NCBI GenBank assembly: GCA_023374025.1
Contig: SIJG01000026.1
Span: 760,028-824,027, forward strand
DNA from: Heterodera schachtii
Lineage: Eukaryota; Nematoda; Chromadorea; Rhabditida; Heteroderidae
Direction: 5' to 3'
Length of the DNA stretch: 64,000 bases
Shown here: in pieces, positions 57,420-64,000 of the stretch
Layout of the letters: the number at the start of each line of letters is the position of its first letter
Numbering within the stretch: position 1 is the first letter of the stretch
Made by a program: the position numbers and the translations under genes
The notes under the pieces: generated by a model
What the model was told of the DNA's origin: nothing
The model's database searches: none
Seen by the model: the letters and a program-made list of their open reading frames with translations, nothing else

Positions 57420-60400
57420 TGTGCAAGATTTTTATGACAATGTAAGAAATTTATCAATTTTTTACAAGAATTAAAGTAATACTAAATAAAAATCTATAAC
57501 CTAAAACAAATAAAAATTAATTAAGAAACATCGTTATAACAGACAAAAAAAAACATTTTTAAGTAGATCAAATAAATTTTTTGATTATATTTGGAATAAA
57601 AGTACGAAAAAAATAAATTAAATAATTTTACATTTTACTCTTGAAATAAACTGCTTGAGAAAAAAATCTTAAATTCTTTGTGAAATAATTGCAAATATGA
57701 AACGAACTTAAATTGGAAAACTTATTTTCCGTTTTAAAAATTATTTATAAAAGTATTTAATGAAATAATATATTAAATATGTGGGCGGAAAAGTATTAAT
57801 AATTGAATTAATTTGTTAATTATTTAAAAAATAAATTAAACTAATTTAGCTAATCATTTAATATAACAGACTAAGAACATAAAAATAATTGACTACAACA
57901 AAAATGTAAATATAAATTATAAGAATAAATATTGAATTGAATAGTATATTTCATTTTGAAAATTTTTATTATTAAACAAAATATTTTCCTCATAAGTGTT
58001 CGTGGTAGCAATTATGAAAAATTAAAAAATATAAAATATTTAAATAATAATCGAAGTCTTGAAAGAACCCTAATACAAATAAATTTAATAGAATTAAAAA
58101 TTAATTAATCGCAAAAATATAATAAAAATTGAAAAACATTACAAAGAAGAATATTATTTACATAAATTGCAAAAAATAATAATTAAATTTTTAATACTTT
58201 CAAAAATTTTTCAATCAATCAACTTTAAGCTGCAAAAATGTTTGGTTCTTTTCTCATTTGAAACCTATTCCTTCAGCTATTCCTAAAAATGACCATTCTG
58301 ACCATTCCCGCAATAATTAGGGAGTTTCTGGACTTGGAAACATAATATAAATAATATATATTAAAAATAAAGAAAAACAATAATAAATAAATAATAAAAA
58401 ATAAACGTGAAAAATTGTATTTTTTGTTCTCTAAAAATTTAGAAATTATTTTTAAAAATTGATACTAAAAATAATAAGATAATATAATTTAAATTAAATA
58501 AACATAATGAATTAAATAAAAGAAAAACTATGCAAAAACTGTAACAATTATTAAATTTATGATAGTTTATGGGCAAAAATTAAAAAATAAACTTTATCGG
58601 AAAAAATTAAATCAAATATCATTTTGATAAAATAGATTTAAAAATTGAAGAAATATCAAAAATATTATTTGATGAATAATCCGCGAATTTAAAAAAAAAG
58701 AGAAAAATTTAAAATAAATGAAAGATTATTTATTCAGCAGTTAATTAGAAAATGTTAGAAAATAAATCTTAACAAATATACACTGACAGAGGTCCTTAGT
58801 ACTGAATTAAAAAAATATAAAACCAAATATGCAAAAAAGGCAGATAAATTATGAAATAATGAATTATGTGATAAAATAAAATAAAATATCCAAGAAATAT
58901 TATAATGAAAACATTGACAATTAAAAAATTTATTTAAAATATTTCAAGTAATGAAGACTTCGGATTGCTTTCTTGACTTTTTTGCTCGAGAATTTAACCA
59001 GAATCATCGTTATTCCATTAGTTATTAATATAGATTTACTAATGTGCTGAAAAATTAATAGTATAGAAAAAAAGAAAGATTTTTAATTTATATGAAATGA
59101 TATAAAAAATGAAATAAGAAATATTAAATTAATATTTGAATTAGAGAAATTGAATTGAGGTAATTTAACGGGAAGGATGGAGTGAAAATTAAAAACTATA
59201 TTTCGGCGAGAAAAATTTAATTTTATATGATAAGCAATTGAAGTAATAAAGAATGAATAATCAACATTGAAGGTTCATATATTTATTATTAATTAAAGAA
59301 ATTAAAATATCAAGATGACTCTGTAAATTTCATCTTGTTAATTAGATTTATTAATGAATTGGTCTAATAGAGGCTCAGCAAATAATAAAAAAAGAGGGCG
59401 ATTCCCTATATCGTAAAATGTGAATAAATTATTAAATATTAAAAATAATTATCATTTTTAAAATTATAAATATATAATATACTAAATATAAATAATATTT
59501 TATTAAAAAAACTCATAATATGAAGAATAAAAATAAATAAATAATAATTTTATGATTCCATAATTAATTTTCTTATTAATATAATCGTTCACAAAAGGAA
59601 AAAATATTCAAATTTATGTTATCTAATAAGGAAAAGAATAAATTTTAAATACAAAAAATTTGTTTTTAATTTTGCTAAAATAAACAACAATAATTTGTAG
59701 AAATTTTACAAAAACAGAGAAACATCGAATAAAATAATTGACAATAAAATAATTTAACAAAAAAAATACATTGATGTAATTCTGCTCGTAAAAACAAAAC
59801 AAAAGATTCACAAGTTTAAAAATAAATTAATTTTTTTTAGCAAAAAAATAATATTTTAATTACTTTTAAATTAATGCGCTTTCAAGTGAATATTTTTTGA
59901 CTAATTAAACACGCATTCCATTTGTGTTTAAAGCACAAAAACAATCCAAAAATGCAATTACGACAACAAAATTTTAAAATGATAACTCTTTAATTATATT
60001 ACGCAATTACTGCTTCGTGTTGATTTTATTATATTGAACGTTTAATAACATTTAAACTTCATATATGGATTTGCAACTGAAATGAACGCGGATATTACCC
60101 AATGAAGCAAGAGATAATAAATGAGCCATTAATGAAATTAAGCAAATATAAACTAAAATATTTATTTGAAAAATTTAAAAAAATAAAAAAATATTTATTC
60201 AGCAGTTAATTAGAAAATGTTTTAATAGAAAAAGTTATAATGGAATTGTGAAAGCCTTGAAAAAAACAAAATTTATTAATAATAAGAAGCTATTGATAAA
60301 TAAATTTTTGATATCATTTTCTTTCAATTCTTTGCCATAAAAAATTTAAAAAACAAAAAACAATTGCGCAGTGTTTTTATTTAATACTTTTTAAACTAAA

Positions 60401-63400
60401 TTTTTTTCACTTTTAAAGAAAAAGTAATTATAAAGAATAAATAGCTACTAAAATCAAATATTTTATGATTAATAAAAATAATGAGACTTGGTAAAAAAAA
60501 ACTGACAAGATTTAGTGATTATAACAGGAGAAATATGCCAAAATATGATTTTTCACCTATTAAATACTTGAAAAAACACAAAAATCAAATTTTCGCAATG
60601 CTTGGTTAAAAATTTGAATTCAGAACCCTCTATAGGTTGTGGGCTGAAAACAGTGGGGACCCTTTGTTTCAAAAAAATGTCACCATAATGAATCCAAAAA
60701 ATTAGTTTGAGAACATTGATTACGATTCGAACACCTTTTTCAATCCTGAAAAACCAAAATTCGTGAAATTTAATTTGTTGAATTCGAGTTTGGGTTGATA
60801 TTGGTTAAAATTAGTGTTACCTTCATGATAAACGATTTGGCACTTAAAACTTGAAAATAAAATGCAGAAATAATTTTTCGGCAAAAAAAAAACGCAAAAT
60901 AGGCATTAAAATTGGCAAATATATTTTTTTATTAACTGTGCGTATTAAGTGCGCAGCATTTTAGGCATTTTCCTAAAAATGGAATCCCTTTTTATTAATA
61001 ATAGAAACAATAATTAAAATATATAAATTAATAATAAATTAGCAAAATTTTAAAATACATTCATGTTAATATTCTGCTAGAAAAAAACAAAAATTCACAA
61101 GTTTAAAATTAAAAATATTTTTTTTAGCACAAACAACTAATATTTTAATTATTTAAAAATTAATTTGCTTTCAAGCTCAAATATAGCATATATATGAAAA
61201 TTTAAAATAAATGAAAAATTATTTATTCGGCAGTTAGTTAAAAAATGTTTTACTAGAAAAAGTCATATGGTGGAAATTTTGTCGCCATGAAAATATGGAA
61301 AATAAAAAATAAAATTAATGATAAAATGGTGAGACTCAAAACGCCAATTTTTCATTTACATGAAAATGATTTGTGCAGTTGAAAACAAATTAGTGTCATC
61401 TTCATGATAAACGATCTTGGCACCTAAAAACTAGATCAAATATTCAATTCAAATAATACTTAAATACTTTTTAAATTAAATTTTTTACATTTGTCAAATT
61501 CAACAAAATACAAAGCATCTTATATTTGAAGTTATGACAATAAAGGGTATAAACGACATGCTTTATAGGTTAAATACCACATAAAATTTATTTTACAGAT
61601 GATTTATAACAAAAATTTTTTTGGACTTACATTAATTGACAAAATAACATAAAGTTGTCAAAATATTTCTAATAAATGTTTTATACATTTCAAATTATTA
61701 AAGTAAAAAAGCTAAACAATAAAATTACACAATATGTAAGTTGTGAATTAATATATAACAATAAATTTCATTGAATATAAATAAAATTTATTTTTTACAT
61801 GGACATCCAAAAAACATGGTCCCAACCAGAAAAATCTCTACGGTTCACTTGATCGAGAATTTATAGAAAATGGAAAACTAATTGCGTGAAAAAAGCCTAA
61901 AATTGAATAAAAATAAACAAAAATATAATTTATAGAATAATTATGAATAAATATTATTGTAAATGTTGATAATTGATAATTTCTCCAAAATGACGATAAA
62001 GTAATTGATTCAGAACACTAAAAAATCTCGGGCAAACCAAGCTAAAATAATTATTTCGATTTGGTGCAAAATTTTGCATTAAGGAATTCAAGGCTTCCCA
62101 ACAATGTAAAATCAAAAAATATAAGATTTTTTAAATTTTAAGGGATTTTATATGCAGAAATATTGCGAAAAATAAATTTTTACAATATATTAAAAGACCA
62201 AAATTGTCATGAACAAACTCATGAAAAATCAGCAAAACTAAAAATTTTATATTCAGATACTGTGAAAATTCCTATCTTTCTTTTAAATACACATTAACAC
62301 AGAAACGGGCTGCAATATAAATAAGATTGAATGGGTGGGTATATAATCTGGAACAATTTTTTACCCGAGTGAGTCTAATAGCCATATATAGAGCAAAATT
62401 AGAAAAAATAATAAACAAAAAATAAAATTTAAAAAATAAAAATTAACTATGACTAAGAATTTGCAAATGTACAACTTTATTTGTTCAAGAAGGATCTTTT
62501 TTGACATAAATTATAAACATTAAAATATTTTTTTAAAACACAGTATAATCATTTTTCACTAAAAAGCAAGTAACCAACTTTGGCTTGGTCAATCAAATTT
62601 AAAATTTAAAGATTTACCTTCAAAAAAATTCTATTCATTTAAGAAATATTTAAATAATGTTATCTTATATAATTAATGAATGTAAAATTTATATATTTAT
62701 TTATAAAAAATTAATTTAATCCAGAATTAATATAATTTTAATTAATTAATTATATGGCTGATATTTTATTGTCTGTGACAAATATTTTTAAAGCTCAAGG
62801 TTCCACTCCCAGATAAGAATTCATATTTAAGAATTTGAATAAAAAATATATTAAAAACAAATTTGCTATAAATAAATTCTTTTTATTTTAAAGAAATTTG
62901 TAAAGCACAATTTTAAAGATTTAAAATGAATCGTCCATTTAAAATTCTAATAAAGGTATCTCTTTATAAAAATAGTAATAAAAAATTTCAAAATAAATAA
63001 TTTTGTGGGGGTGTAATTTAAAAAATAAAAGACATAATTAAACCACAGACAGTTCAAGTAATTTCTACAAAAATTAATTTACGAAAATTAATATTAAAAA
63101 ATAGAAACAACATATTAGCTTTTTGAATTTTATAATTTTGCTTTTAAAATAAACTTTTGAATGATAGAAATAAAAAAAATTCGATGAGCGAAATAAATTA
63201 TAATATTTTAATATAAAATTCAAGGAATTGATAATAAGAAATGCATTGAATGCGAAGAAGAGAGAAAGTGGTATATGATCGAGTTAGAGTATCTTCTAAT
63301 GTTTCAGAACAGTAATTAAATAATATAAAATATAACATATGTGAAAATAAAAATTTTATAATTCAAAAATACAATCGATGAAATTGTAAATAAATTTTTA

Positions 63401-63467
63401 TATTTAATCTCAACAATATAAACTCATTAATATGAGAACTTTTAATTAATTATATCTATATGCATAA
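57420..63467. other. A-rich non-coding DNA, no gene seen
   Basis: About 6 kb with only chance frames. Three diverged copies of a TTATTTATTCAGCAGTTA block (58725, 60190, 61210) tie it to the same repeat family as 10480 and, inverted, 31650-31770. Confidence 0.5.
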
Positions 63468-63743
63468 CAGGGATGGGCTAAATTGGAAAATAAAATGCGA
63501 AACGCAAAACGCGAAATTTGCGAAAGTAAAAAATGCGAAATGAAAATAAATGCGAAACGCGAAATTCCAAAAAACGCGAAATTGCGAAACGCGAAAGCGA
63601 AATTTTTTCTACAACTTTTTTAATAGTCAAAATCATAAAGCAAAAATCATTTTTTGTAAAATTTTATTCCATATTTTGAAAATCAATAAAAAGCTTTTTT
63701 GAGGCGCGCTTTTTCCAAAAAACTTTTTGGGAAGAGGGGGCAA

Positions 63744-63764
63744 GCGGTGCCGATAGGCGCCGCC
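63744..63764 (+). repeat. GC-rich hairpin module, first of a three-unit array
   Basis: GCGGTGCC arm with GATA loop and intact right arm. Confidence 0.85.
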
Positions 63765-63876
63765 GGGAAAATTTTTGAAAATTTGAATAAAATTTGTTGA
63801 CAGATTTTCACTAAAAAATGATCAATTTTTTCGATTTTTGTATCATTTTTCTAAGTAAAAATAAGAGTTTTGAGGT

Positions 63877-63901
63877 GCGACGGTGCCGATAAGCGCCGCT
63901 G
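63877..63901 (+). repeat. GC-rich hairpin module, second unit
   Basis: Diverged (GACGGTGCC, GATA, AGCGCCGCT), 133 bp after the first. Confidence 0.8.
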
Positions 63902-63981
63902 GGAACAGATTTTCACCAAAAAATTACCAAATTTTGCGATTTTGGGCCATTTTTCTAAGAAAAAATAGGAGTTTTGGGGGC

Positions 63982-64000
63982 GCGGCGGTGCCGATAGGCG
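63982..64000 (+). repeat. GC-rich hairpin module, third unit, truncated by window end
   Basis: GGCGGTGCC arm, GATA loop and the first bases of the right arm are present. Confidence 0.85.

Larger units (their letters stand above)
63468..64000 (+). mobile_element. hAT-like left end with GCGAAACGCGAAA repeats, cut by window end
   Basis: Starts CAGGGATGGGCTAAATTGG, then about ten GCGAAA units in 110 bp (63495-63605), then an AT stretch and three GC hairpin modules at 63744, 63877 and 63982. The right end lies beyond the window, so ends and duplication cannot be tested. Confidence 0.65.

Overview
The window looks like a repeat-dominated, very AT-rich stretch of an animal nuclear genome. A nematode of the root-knot/cyst group is my best guess. 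That rests on base composition, on short candidate introns (about 41-63 nt) with TTTCAG/TTTTAG-type acceptors, and on many hAT-type non-autonomous transposons beside a Ty3/gypsy element. I see no bacterial operons, rRNA, convincing tRNA or CRISPR.

Layout. 0.2-4.9 kb: a decayed minus-strand Ty3/gypsy retrotransposon (3' LTR, polypurine tract, integrase, RNase H, reverse transcriptase, zinc knuckle). It is broken by two frameshifts, by loss of the protease active site and by a 1.24 kb hAT-type element inserted in the reverse transcriptase with an exact 8-bp target duplication. 5-24 kb: A-rich non-coding DNA containing two nearly identical 6.77 kb copies (9335-16101 and 17205-23979), separated by 1.1 kb of transposon debris. 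24.3-30.6 kb: the least AT-rich part, with orphan coding-like blocks on both strands, seven copies of a 17-nt hairpin-like motif and the 3' LTR of a second retrotransposon. 30.6-39.5 kb: T-rich non-coding DNA, partly the inverted and diverged counterpart of the A-rich blocks. 39.5-43.7 kb: another less AT-rich island with weak minus-strand exon candidates. 43.7-63.4 kb: A-rich DNA again, including a diverged second copy of the 42.7-45.6 kb segment at 51.7-55.1 kb, with two transposons inserted in it. 63.5-64 kb: left end of another hAT-like element, cut by the window edge.

The best leads are the seven-copy 17-nt motif (25.2-28.7 kb), the shared GC-rich hairpin module found inside elements with different terminal inverted repeats, and a 757-bp element whose ends carry a 14-bp sequence repeated seven times on one side and five inverted times on the other. 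No gene could be named outside the gypsy polyprotein. All host-gene calls here are hypothetical and their exon limits are read by eye.
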